DNA of 9,967 nt, taken from positions 1-9,967 of the forward strand of contig PWIZ01000131.1 of the NCBI GenBank assembly GCA_003560175.1. Reading direction: 5' to 3'. Both the position numbers and the translations under genes were made by a program. The notes below the pieces were generated by a model. That model saw only the letters and a program-made list of their open reading frames with translations. It searched no databases and was not told where the DNA came from. Positions within the stretch are counted from its first letter, which is position 1; each line of letters opens with the position of its first letter. Of the stretch, positions 1-5,520 are shown one piece after another. The DNA comes from Halomonas sp. Its GTDB lineage: Bacteria > Pseudomonadota > Gammaproteobacteria > Pseudomonadales > Halomonadaceae.

Positions 1-922
1 AGCCGAGCTGTCCCACCGTGGACCAGGCCACCACCTGCTTGAGCGAATCGGTCCTCCACGCCTTGAGCCCGCCCCATAGCACCGCCGACGCCCCCAGCAT
101 CCCCAGCACCCAGGCCGCCGTAACCGCCTCCGGCAGCAGCAGTCGCCACAGGGTGATCAGGATGAAGAAGGAGGCCTTGACCACTAGGGCGCCGTGCACG
201 GCGCTGACCGGAGTCCAGGCGCTGGCGTGAACCGGCACCAGCCAGCCGTGCAGCGGAAAGATCGCCGCCTTGAGCAGCAGCCCCCCGGCCAGCAGCGCCA
301 TGCCGATGTGTGTCGTGGCATCGGGCACGGCCACCACGGCCAGACTGCTAAGCTCCAGGGTGCCCCAGGCGCCGAGCAGCAGCGCGACCCCCAGCAGCCA
401 GGCCAGCGACCCCACCAGCGCATAGAGCAGATAGCGCAGGCCGGCGCGGATCGCCTCGGCCTTGCCGGGCAGCAGCATCATGCCCGCCGCGCACAGACCC
501 ATCAGCTCCAGCCCCACATAGAGCAGCAGCAGGTCGGCGGCCACCCAGATCAGCCCCAGAGCGAACGCCAGCCCGCCCATCAGCGGCCAGAAGCGGGCAT
601 GGGAGGCCTCGGCGGGCACCGCCACGCGGCGATGCCCCACAGCGTAGGCAGCACTGGCCAGCAGTACCAGCTGGGTCAACAGCAACAGCAGCGCCGCCAG
701 GGCGTCCAGCCGCCAATGCAGTGAGAGCCCGCCCAGCGCCAGGCGACCCTGCAGCATCCCCTCCCCCACCCGGGGCAGCAGCCAGAGGGTCACCAGCGGC
801 AGCGGCCCCGCGGCCAGTAGCACTCCGCGCATATGGCGCGGCGGTTTCAGCCAGGCCAGCAGACCCAGCGGCAGCGGGGCCACCAGCGCCAGCCACAGCA
901 ACAGGCTCGCGGCTGAATTCAT
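1..922 (-). CDS. MrpD/NuoM-like proton-conducting antiporter subunit (C-terminus outside window)
   Basis: Polytopic membrane protein of the complex I / Mrp antiporter ion-translocating family (Proton_antipo_M); 307 residues are visible before the window edge. Landmarks of the half-channel are present: a Glu in a transmembrane helix (E139, LYVGLELMG), a Lys in KAAIFPLHGWL (K218), the TPVSAVHGALVVKA stretch (239-250, with H243 and K249), and LKQVVAWSTVGQLG at 294-307, matching the family's 'K-x-x-L-A-Y-S-S-x-x-Q-x-G' helix. Retention of E139, K218 and K249 suggests a working proton path rather than a degenerate copy. The ATG at 922 overlaps the upstream gene's stop in an ATGA junction, so the two are probably translationally coupled. 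The pairing with a DUF4040/MrpC protein points to a Mrp-type Na+/H+ antiporter rather than NADH dehydrogenase or a DabB-type protein. Which of the D/A-type subunits it is cannot be decided without the C-terminus. Confidence 0.88.
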   Translation of the reverse strand, partial: MNSAASLLLWLALVAPLPLGLLAWLKPPRHMRGVLLAAGPLPLVTLWLLPRVGEGMLQGRLALGGLSLHWRLDALAALLLLLTQLVLLASAAYAVGHRRVAVPAEASHARFWPLMGGLAFALGLIWVAADLLLLYVGLELMGLCAAGMMLLPGKAEAIRAGLRYLLYALVGSLAWLLGVALLLGAWGTLELSSLAVVAVPDATTHIGMALLAGGLLLKAAIFPLHGWLVPVHASAWTPVSAVHGALVVKASFFILITLWRLLLPEAVTAAWVLGMLGASAVLWGGLKAWRTDSLKQVVAWSTVGQLG

Positions 923-1581
923 GGGCCGGCCTCGGGCTCGAGGGTCACGCTCTCTTCCAGGGCATAGAGGCGGCGCAGCAGCAGCACGCCCAGCACCGAG
1001 CCGACCAGCGCCACTGCCAGCCCCACCAGAATCAATCCCTGTACCTCAGGGCCGGGGCCGGCGAGTCCGGCCAGCAGCAGGAAGACCCCGGAGCCAAGCA
1101 CGTTGAAGGCCAGCAGCCGGCGCAGCAGGTGGCGATGATGGGCGAAGGCCCAGAGGCCCAGCGCCATCACCAGTAGAGCGAAGGGCACCAGGGTAAGCTC
1201 GGCCCCCCCATCGAGCGGCAGCCGCCCGGAACGCAGCAGCGCCGCCAGCGCCAGGCCGGCGAGCACCAGCCAGGCCAGGGCGGCGAGCCAGCGCACCGGT
1301 GCCTGACCGCCTCGCCGCGTCGTGGCATCCCGCTGTGGCAAACGCGGCACGTCGCCTGCCCGGCCCAGCGCATGCAGCAGAGAGGCGCCGGTGAGCAGCG
1401 CCCCCAGCAGCGCCTCGGCCACGGCCAGCCAGGGGGCGCCCAGCTGCCACCAGGTGAACGACATCACCAGGGCGAAGACGATGAACGCCAGGCAGGCGCG
1501 GCGCAGATGACGATCAAACAGGCAGCAACTCGCCAGTATGACCAGCAGGCCGCCCAGCGCCCAGGCGAATGGGGCTGTCAC
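919..1581 (-). CDS. Fused DUF4040 (MrpB/MbhD-like) + MrpC/NuoK-like antiporter subunit
   Basis: A 220-residue membrane protein that seems to join two small Mrp subunits. Residues about 7-72 resemble DUF4040, the domain of MbhD and of the MrpA C-terminal/MrpB region: RRACLAFIVFALVMSFTW followed by LGAPWLAVAEALLGALLTG, with the conserved helix Glu at E56. Residues 73-97 are a polar, Arg-rich linker and 98-118 one hydrophobic helix. Residues about 133-207 resemble MrpC/NuoK: a LLVMALGLW helix, LLRRLLAFNVLGSGVFLLL, then PEVQGLILVGLAVALVG, where MrpC has 'DPxxQALVLTxIVI'. The start is the GTG at 1581: an in-frame TGA lies only three codons upstream (1588-1590) and is itself the stop of the zinc-ribbon gene. 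There is no clear Shine-Dalgarno sequence before this GTG, so translation probably depends on coupling to the preceding gene. The stop overlaps the next ATG by 4 bases. The domain names come from recalled family patterns, not a profile search. Confidence 0.8.
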   Translation of the reverse strand: MTAPFAWALGGLLVILASCCLFDRHLRRACLAFIVFALVMSFTWWQLGAPWLAVAEALLGALLTGASLLHALGRAGDVPRLPQRDATTRRGGQAPVRWLAALAWLVLAGLALAALLRSGRLPLDGGAELTLVPFALLVMALGLWAFAHHRHLLRRLLAFNVLGSGVFLLLAGLAGPGPEVQGLILVGLAVALVGSVLGVLLLRRLYALEESVTLEPEAGP

Positions 1582-1587
1582 CGGCAG

Positions 1588-1806
1588 TCAGCAATCACCG
1601 CGGTTGGCGGCCTGCACAATGAGCGCTTCGCTACCCGACCCCTGCTGGAGGACAGTGCCGGCCTCATGGTAGAGGCAGACGAAGCGCGAGCAGGAGGTGC
1701 AGAAGGCCTTGTCGTCCGGGTTCTTGACTTGGGAGACACCCATCCGGTGGCTACCGCAGCTGGGGCAGGCAACCGGGAGGCGAAACTTTTCGGAGAGTCC
1801 GGACAT
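1588..1806 (-). CDS. Small CxxC...CxxC zinc-ribbon protein
   Basis: A 72-residue protein with two CxxC knuckles, C14-P-S-C17 and C36-T-S-C39, separated by 18 residues, plus a further Cys at 44 and His at 20 and 47. This is the layout of a single zinc ribbon or rubredoxin-like knuckle, and the protein has no membrane segment or signal peptide. Codon use has the strong G/C third-position bias of the neighbours, which supports real coding. The ATG at 1806 has GGAG ten bases upstream. Its TGA lies 6 bases before the GTG of the DUF4040-MrpC gene, in the same frame. I do not recognise a named family. Possible roles, all inference, are an assembly or regulatory factor for the antiporter cluster or a general nucleic-acid or protein-binding ribbon. 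Confidence 0.72.
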   Translation of the reverse strand: MSGLSEKFRLPVACPSCGSHRMGVSQVKNPDDKAFCTSCSRFVCLYHEAGTVLQQGSGSEALIVQAANRGDC

Positions 1807-1809
1807 TGC

Positions 1810-1953
1810 TCACTTGCTCCATGTCATGGCGGGCAGCACCCGCAGCGAGGAATCGTGACGCCCAACAGGCGCCATGCCACTGATGTCATAGGGGATGATC
1901 GTGACCGCTTCAAGGCCGGATTGCCAGGCATGCGGCTCATGCCCCTTTGTCAC
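1810..1953 (-). CDS. Possible 47-residue small ORF bridging the GGDEF and zinc-ribbon genes
   Basis: An open frame starting at GTG (1953) inside the last codons of the diguanylate cyclase gene and ending with TGA at 1810-1812, three bases before the ATG of the zinc-ribbon gene. It would encode a peptide containing EAVTIIPYDISGMAPVG. The composition is ordinary for a soluble protein and about 34 of 47 codons end in G or C, lower than in the neighbours. A GGAG lies 13 bases before the GTG, a longer spacing than usual. The end-to-end packing with both neighbours is the main argument for it. Against it: no family recognised, modest codon bias, and a promoter-like pair lies within it. A second frame in the same interval (ATG at about 1941) is open for 38 codons and looks less protein-like. 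Confidence 0.35.
   Translation of the reverse strand: MTKGHEPHAWQSGLEAVTIIPYDISGMAPVGRHDSSLRVLPAMTWSK
1885..1913 (-). promoter_or_regulatory. Candidate sigma-70 promoter for the zinc-ribbon/antiporter genes
   Basis: On the minus strand TTGAAG (1913-1908) and TATGAC (1890-1885) are separated by exactly 17 bases. Each hexamer matches 4 of 6 positions of the TTGACA/TATAAT consensus. Transcription would begin near 1878, about 70 bases upstream of the zinc-ribbon ATG. If the 47-residue ORF overlapping this site is real, the signal may be fortuitous. Confidence 0.3.
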
Positions 1954-3292
1954 CCGCGCCGCCGGACTCCAGGTCCACGGGCCCGCAGATCCGGTTGCGC
2001 CCCTGATGCTTGGCCCGATAGAGGGCTTGGTCGGCTTTGCCCAGGGCGCGATCCAGGCTACCGTCGGGCGAAAGAATCGCTAGCCCCAGGCTGACCGTAA
2101 AGTGGATGATCACCCCATCCACCTCTAGGGTGATCTCCTCCACCGCCTGACGCAGGCGCTCGAGAATGGCCCAGGCCTCTTCGGGCGAGGTGTCCACCAG
2201 CAGCACCGCGAACTCCTCTCCGCCGATGCGGGAGAACAAGTCGTAGGGGCGCAGGCACTCACGGCAGGTAGCCGCGAAGTCCTCCAGAGCGAGATCGCCG
2301 ACCGCATGGCCATAGGTATCGTTGAGGGCCTTGAAATGGTCGATGTCAAGCATCACCAGGGGCAAGGCCTCGTGGTGACGCAGGGCCCGTGCCTGAACCG
2401 CCGCCACCTGCTCGAAGAAGGCGCGGCGGTTCATCGCCCCGGTAAGCATATCGGTGCTGACCAAACGGCGGACCTTGAACTCCTCCTCCTTGCGCTCGCT
2501 CACCTCGATCAGCAGGCCATCCCACAGGGTGCTGCCATCGCGGCGCCGCTGAGGCCGGCCGCGGGCCTCGACCCAGCGCAGTCCGCCCGGCAGATCGAGG
2601 CGAATCTCCAGTTGGCAGGCCTCCAGACTCACCATCGACTGCGCCAGGGTCATCTCGAGCAGTTGACGATCCTCCCCCACAATCAGCTCGAGCAGCCGTT
2701 CGGTATCCGCCATGACCTGCTCCGGCGTCAGGCCTGTCAACTGCATGAGCCCCTCGCTTGCGTAGAGCAGCTCCAAGCGCCCGGCCGCATCCTGGTGCAG
2801 GCGGAAAATCGCCCCGGGCAGGCGCGCGACGGTATCACCGAGCCTGGCCAGCAGCTGGCGGTCGTGGAGCTCCCGCTCACGCATGCCGGTGACGTCATAC
2901 TGGATCACCAGCAGCCTCAGCGGACCGGACGGCCGCTCATCCAGGAGCTGGATCATGGTGGTCTGATGGCGCAGAGTGCCATCGGCGCGCCGGCAGAGCA
3001 GCACGCCCTGCCAGGGCTGACGGGTCGTCAGGCAATGCTCCAGGGCAAGAGAAAAACCGCCGTGAAGTGGGTCGGCATCCAGCGTCACCGCCCGGCGGCC
3101 GAGGATCTGGTCGGGAGAGTGGCCGGCATGTCGTTCGAAGTCGGGATTGACCTGCAGCACCACCCCCTGCTCGTCGAGCAGCATGACCGCCCCTGGGTAG
3201 CGAGCCAGCAATAGCTCACCCAGGCCAGGAGCCACGCGTTCCTCCCCGCCCAGCCAGCGATGCCATGCCCGCCTGACTCTCTCCATATTCAA
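1937..3292 (-). CDS. PAS-PAS-GGDEF diguanylate cyclase
   Basis: Synthesises cyclic di-GMP from two GTP. Residues about 28-140 form a PAS sensor domain (YPGAVMLLDEQGVVLQVNP... ending in the PAC-like VIQYDVTGMRERE). Residues about 150-267 form a second PAS/PAC unit ending LIEVSERKEEEFKVRR, which leads through a short signalling helix to a GGDEF domain (about 278-435). Active-site features are D281-M-L-T, N288, the metal-binding LDIDHFK (D316) and GGEEF at 357-361. An RPYD inhibitory site (348-351) lies exactly five residues before GGEEF, so product inhibition is expected. No transmembrane helix or signal peptide is visible, which implies a cytosolic sensor. The reading begins at TTG (3292), nine bases after GGGAG; the ATG two codons later (3286) would be 15 bases from it, so TTG is slightly favoured. 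No EAL domain is present. Confidence 0.93.
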   Translation of the reverse strand: MNMERVRRAWHRWLGGEERVAPGLGELLLARYPGAVMLLDEQGVVLQVNPDFERHAGHSPDQILGRRAVTLDADPLHGGFSLALEHCLTTRQPWQGVLLCRRADGTLRHQTTMIQLLDERPSGPLRLLVIQYDVTGMRERELHDRQLLARLGDTVARLPGAIFRLHQDAAGRLELLYASEGLMQLTGLTPEQVMADTERLLELIVGEDRQLLEMTLAQSMVSLEACQLEIRLDLPGGLRWVEARGRPQRRRDGSTLWDGLLIEVSERKEEEFKVRRLVSTDMLTGAMNRRAFFEQVAAVQARALRHHEALPLVMLDIDHFKALNDTYGHAVGDLALEDFAATCRECLRPYDLFSRIGGEEFAVLLVDTSPEEAWAILERLRQAVEEITLEVDGVIIHFTVSLGLAILSPDGSLDRALGKADQALYRAKHQGRNRICGPVDLESGGAGDKGA

Positions 3293-3412
3293 ACCACGAC
3301 ACTCCCTGCGTCCAGTGAACGGGCCTCTCCGGGCCCGAGCTCCACCCTAACCCAGAACGCGTGATCGAACACCTGCGAGGGTCGCCAGAGCTACCCCGAC
3401 ACCCTTGTCGAC

Positions 3413-4615
3413 TTAGAGCCCGAGCTTGTCCGCCACGTAGTCGGCGTCCTTGTCACCGCGCCCGGAAAGGTTGATCAGGATGTGCTCGTCGGGGGGCAGC
3501 TTGGGCGCCTCGCGCATGGCCCAGGCCACCGCGTGGGCGCTCTCCAGCGCCGGGATGATGCCCTCGACCCGCGACAGGGTCAGAAAGGCCTCCAGGCACT
3601 CGTCGTCACTGGCACTCTGGTAGTCCACTCGGCCGATATCCTTGAGATGGCTATGCTGCGGACCCACGCCCGGGTAGTCGAGGCCGGAGGCGATGGAGTG
3701 CACCGCCATGGGGTTGCCGGCCTCATCCTCCAGCACGTAGCAGGCCATGCCGTGGATCTCGCCCGGTTTTCCCAGGGTCAGGGTGGCGGAGTGGCGCTGG
3801 GTATCCAGGCCCTCGCCGGCCGGTTCCACGCCAACCAGATGCACGTCCCCGTCGTCGAGGAAGGCGGTGAACATGCCGATGGCGTTGGAGCCACCACCCA
3901 CGCAGGCGGTGACGTGGTCGGGCAGGCGCCCGTGGCGTGCCAGGAACTGCTCGCGGGCCTCGAGGCCGATGATCGACTGGAAGTCGCGCACCATCTTCGG
4001 GAAGGGGTGCGGCCCCACCACCGAGCCAATGGCATAGATGAAGTGCTGCGGATCCTTGAGGTACTCCTCGAAGGCGCTGTCCACGGCGTCCTTGAGGGTC
4101 GCCGTGCCGCGGGTAACCGGGACCAGCTTGCAGCCCAGGATCTTCATCTTGGTGACGTTGGGATGCTCCTTCTCGATGTCTACCTGGCCCATATGGATCT
4201 CGCAGGGGATACCCACCAGGGCGCAGGCGGTCGCCAGGGCCACGCCGTGCTGACCGGCGCCGGTCTCGGCGATCACCTTCGTCTTGCCCATAAACTTGGC
4301 CAGCAGCGCCTCGCCCAGGCAGTGATTGATCTTGTGGGCGCCGGTATGGTTGAGGTCCTCGCGCTTGAGGTGGATCTGAGCACCCCCCAGCTTTTCCGAG
4401 AGCCGCCGAGCATGGAAGATTGGGCTGGGCCGTCCCACATAGTCGGCGAGCAGGCTGGCCAACTCCTGCTTAAAGTCGTCGCGAACGCGGATCTCCTCGT
4501 AGGCGGCGTCGATCTCGTCCATCACCGTCTTGAGTTCGGGGGGAATCAGCTGACCACCGAAACGGCCGAAGTAGCCCTGGGCATCGGGGAGGTTGGTGAA
4601 GGGGGAAGTGCTCAT
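3413..4615 (-). CDS. trpB: Tryptophan synthase beta chain, without adjacent trpA
   Basis: PLP-dependent beta chain that condenses indole with L-serine to tryptophan; 400 residues, normal length. Visible residues: PLP lysine K95 in HTGAHKINH, catalytic E117 in AETGAGQHG, phosphate-binding GGGSNAIG (240-247), D313 in GLDYPGVGP, and S384 in NLSGRGDKD. The start is ATG at 4615, with AGGA eight bases upstream. The frame stays open back to a TTG at 4651, but that lies inside the 13-bp repeat array and would add 12 non-family residues. Segments such as [15 protein letters not shown] and [20 protein letters not shown] differ from the E. coli type, so this may be a divergent TrpB lineage. The next gene downstream is a diguanylate cyclase, and trpA is absent from this window. 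Full activity with TrpA is expected from the family, but a stand-alone role such as indole salvage is possible. The assignment as TrpB is firm; the role is inference. Confidence 0.95.
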   Translation of the reverse strand: MSTSPFTNLPDAQGYFGRFGGQLIPPELKTVMDEIDAAYEEIRVRDDFKQELASLLADYVGRPSPIFHARRLSEKLGGAQIHLKREDLNHTGAHKINHCLGEALLAKFMGKTKVIAETGAGQHGVALATACALVGIPCEIHMGQVDIEKEHPNVTKMKILGCKLVPVTRGTATLKDAVDSAFEEYLKDPQHFIYAIGSVVGPHPFPKMVRDFQSIIGLEAREQFLARHGRLPDHVTACVGGGSNAIGMFTAFLDDGDVHLVGVEPAGEGLDTQRHSATLTLGKPGEIHGMACYVLEDEAGNPMAVHSIASGLDYPGVGPQHSHLKDIGRVDYQSASDDECLEAFLTLSRVEGIIPALESAHAVAWAMREAPKLPPDEHILINLSGRGDKDADYVADKLGL

Positions 4616-4640
4616 GGTCTCTGTCCTGGAAACGTGCCGA

Positions 4641-4705
4641 AGTATCGTCAAAAAGTATCGTCAAAAAGTATCGTCAAAAAGTATCGTCAAAAAGTATCGT
4701 CAAAA
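4641..4705. repeat. Five perfect tandem copies of a 13-bp unit upstream of trpB
   Basis: The unit AGTATCGTCAAAA (minus strand TTTTGACGATACT) occurs five times without a mismatch at 4641-4653, 4654-4666, 4667-4679, 4680-4692 and 4693-4705. The array ends 25 bases before the trpB ATG and just upstream of its AGGA ribosome-binding site. Each unit carries a TTGACG and a GATACT on the transcribed strand, but no pair has a 16-18 base promoter spacing. The unit has no internal dyad. Perfect identity implies recent expansion or active homogenisation. Confidence 0.97.
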
Positions 4706-4771
4706 GAGTGTGCCGAGCCGCCCCGCCGGTGTCGAGGCGATCTTGGATGATCAGGGCCCGGTCGGCAGGGC

Positions 4772-5440
4772 TCAGCGCGCCAGGCGCTGGCTCAGCCAGT
4801 GGCCGATGTCGCCCACCTGCTGGGGGCAGACCGCATGGGCCATGGGGTACTGACGATAGTGGGCGGGGTAGCCCAGCGACTTGACCCGCTCGAAGCCGGC
4901 GCGCCCCAGCGCCTCGGGCACCACCGGATCGAAGCTGCCGTGGTGCACCTCCACGGGCAGCTCGCGGTTGGCCTCGCTCAGCGTGATGCTCTCGGCGGTG
5001 GCAAAGTAGGTGGAGAGTGCCAGCAGGCCGCCCAGCGGCGCCTCGAAGGAGAGCGCCGCCTGGTAGGCCACCGCCCCACCCTGGGAGAAGCCGGCCAGAA
5101 TGATCCGCCGGCTGTCGATGCCGTGGTCGATCTGCTCGCGCACCAGGCCCTGGATACGCGCTGCGGAGGCCATCAGCTGGGGCTCGTCGACGCGCCGTCC
5201 CAGGTTCATCTCGAGGATGTCGTACCAGGCGGGCATCACCATGCCGCCGTTGATGGTCACCGGCAGACGCGGCGCATGGGGCAGGATGAAGCGCACGCTG
5301 GCATTGGCCGGCAGCGAGAGCGCCGGCACCAGCGGTTCGAAGTCGCTGCCGTCGGCGCCCAGGCCATGGAGAATGAAGACGCAGGCATCGGCGGGCTTGG
5401 CGCCCTTCGGATCGATGATCAGCTCACCGGATTGGCTCAT
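4772..5440 (-). CDS. Carboxylesterase / phospholipase-type alpha/beta hydrolase (Abhydrolase_2)
   Basis: A 222-residue serine hydrolase of the bacterial carboxylesterase/acyl-protein-thioesterase-like family, which hydrolyses short acyl esters; the natural substrate is unknown. The full catalytic triad is visible: S119 in GFSQGG, D171 in HHGSFDPVVP and H202 in YPMAHAVCP. The oxyanion-hole strand-turn is LHGLGADGSDF (24-34), and the family's LPHAPRLPVTINGG and AWYDI segments follow at about 53-74. No signal peptide is seen, so a cytosolic location is likely. The ATG at 5440 is preceded by GGAAG at eight bases. A 7-bp inverted repeat lies just upstream of that site. The genes on both sides are functionally unrelated, and the gaps (80 bp and 156 bp) suggest its own transcription unit. 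Length and motifs match the family closely. Confidence 0.93.
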   Translation of the reverse strand: MSQSGELIIDPKGAKPADACVFILHGLGADGSDFEPLVPALSLPANASVRFILPHAPRLPVTINGGMVMPAWYDILEMNLGRRVDEPQLMASAARIQGLVREQIDHGIDSRRIILAGFSQGGAVAYQAALSFEAPLGGLLALSTYFATAESITLSEANRELPVEVHHGSFDPVVPEALGRAGFERVKSLGYPAHYRQYPMAHAVCPQQVGDIGHWLSQRLAR

Positions 5441-5456
5441 GGGTAGGGCTTCCGTT

Positions 5457-5479
5457 TGTCGGGGAAATCAGACCCGACA
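5457..5479. promoter_or_regulatory. 7-bp inverted repeat in the leader of the carboxylesterase gene
   Basis: TGTCGGG (5457-5463) and CCCGACA (5473-5479) are perfect inverted arms around nine bases. The element sits between the SLC13 stop and the carboxylesterase start, about 17 bases upstream of the start codon and abutting its GGAAG. It could be an operator or a 5'-leader hairpin. It lacks a U-run, so it is a poor candidate for terminating the SLC13 gene. Confidence 0.35.
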
Positions 5480-5520
5480 CCCTACCGCAAAGCCCCGGCG
5501 GCGGCGAGACACCAGCCCCG

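Noticed and set aside
348..896. Minus-strand open frame of 182 codons rich in Ala, Gly and Arg
   Set aside because: Out-of-frame reading of the MrpD-like gene, whose correct frame runs from the ATG at 922 through hydrophobic helices to the window edge.
1927..1943. GGCATG...CATGCC hairpin at the end of the diguanylate cyclase gene
   Set aside because: It overlaps the stop codon, is short, and has no T-run.
2306..3214. Open frame of 302 codons on the plus strand opposite the diguanylate cyclase
   Set aside because: Antisense shadow; the sense frame has PAS and GGEEF motifs in order.
3320..3337. CGGGCC...GGCCCG hairpin as the trpB terminator
   Set aside because: Six-bp stem with no T-run after it on the minus strand, and 75 or more bases from the stop; too weak to call. 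The small CGACA/TGTCG hairpin at 3397-3410 also lacks a T-run.
4616..4651. A trpB start at the TTG at 4651
   Set aside because: It lies inside the repeat array and adds residues with no family counterpart; the ATG at 4615 has AGGA at a good distance.
4641..4705. The 13-bp array as a CRISPR
   Set aside because: Units are contiguous with no spacers, too short for CRISPR repeats, and no cas gene is present.
4641..4705. A sigma-70 promoter made of TTGACG and GATACT within the repeats
   Set aside because: The available spacings between the hexamers are 12 or 25 bases, outside the 16-18 range; other -10 matches are poor.
3482..4750. Long open frame (422 codons) on the plus strand opposite trpB
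   Set aside because: It is the mirror of a firmly identified gene in GC-rich DNA. The translation is rich in His, Gln and Gly with no family features, and its end runs through the tandem repeat.
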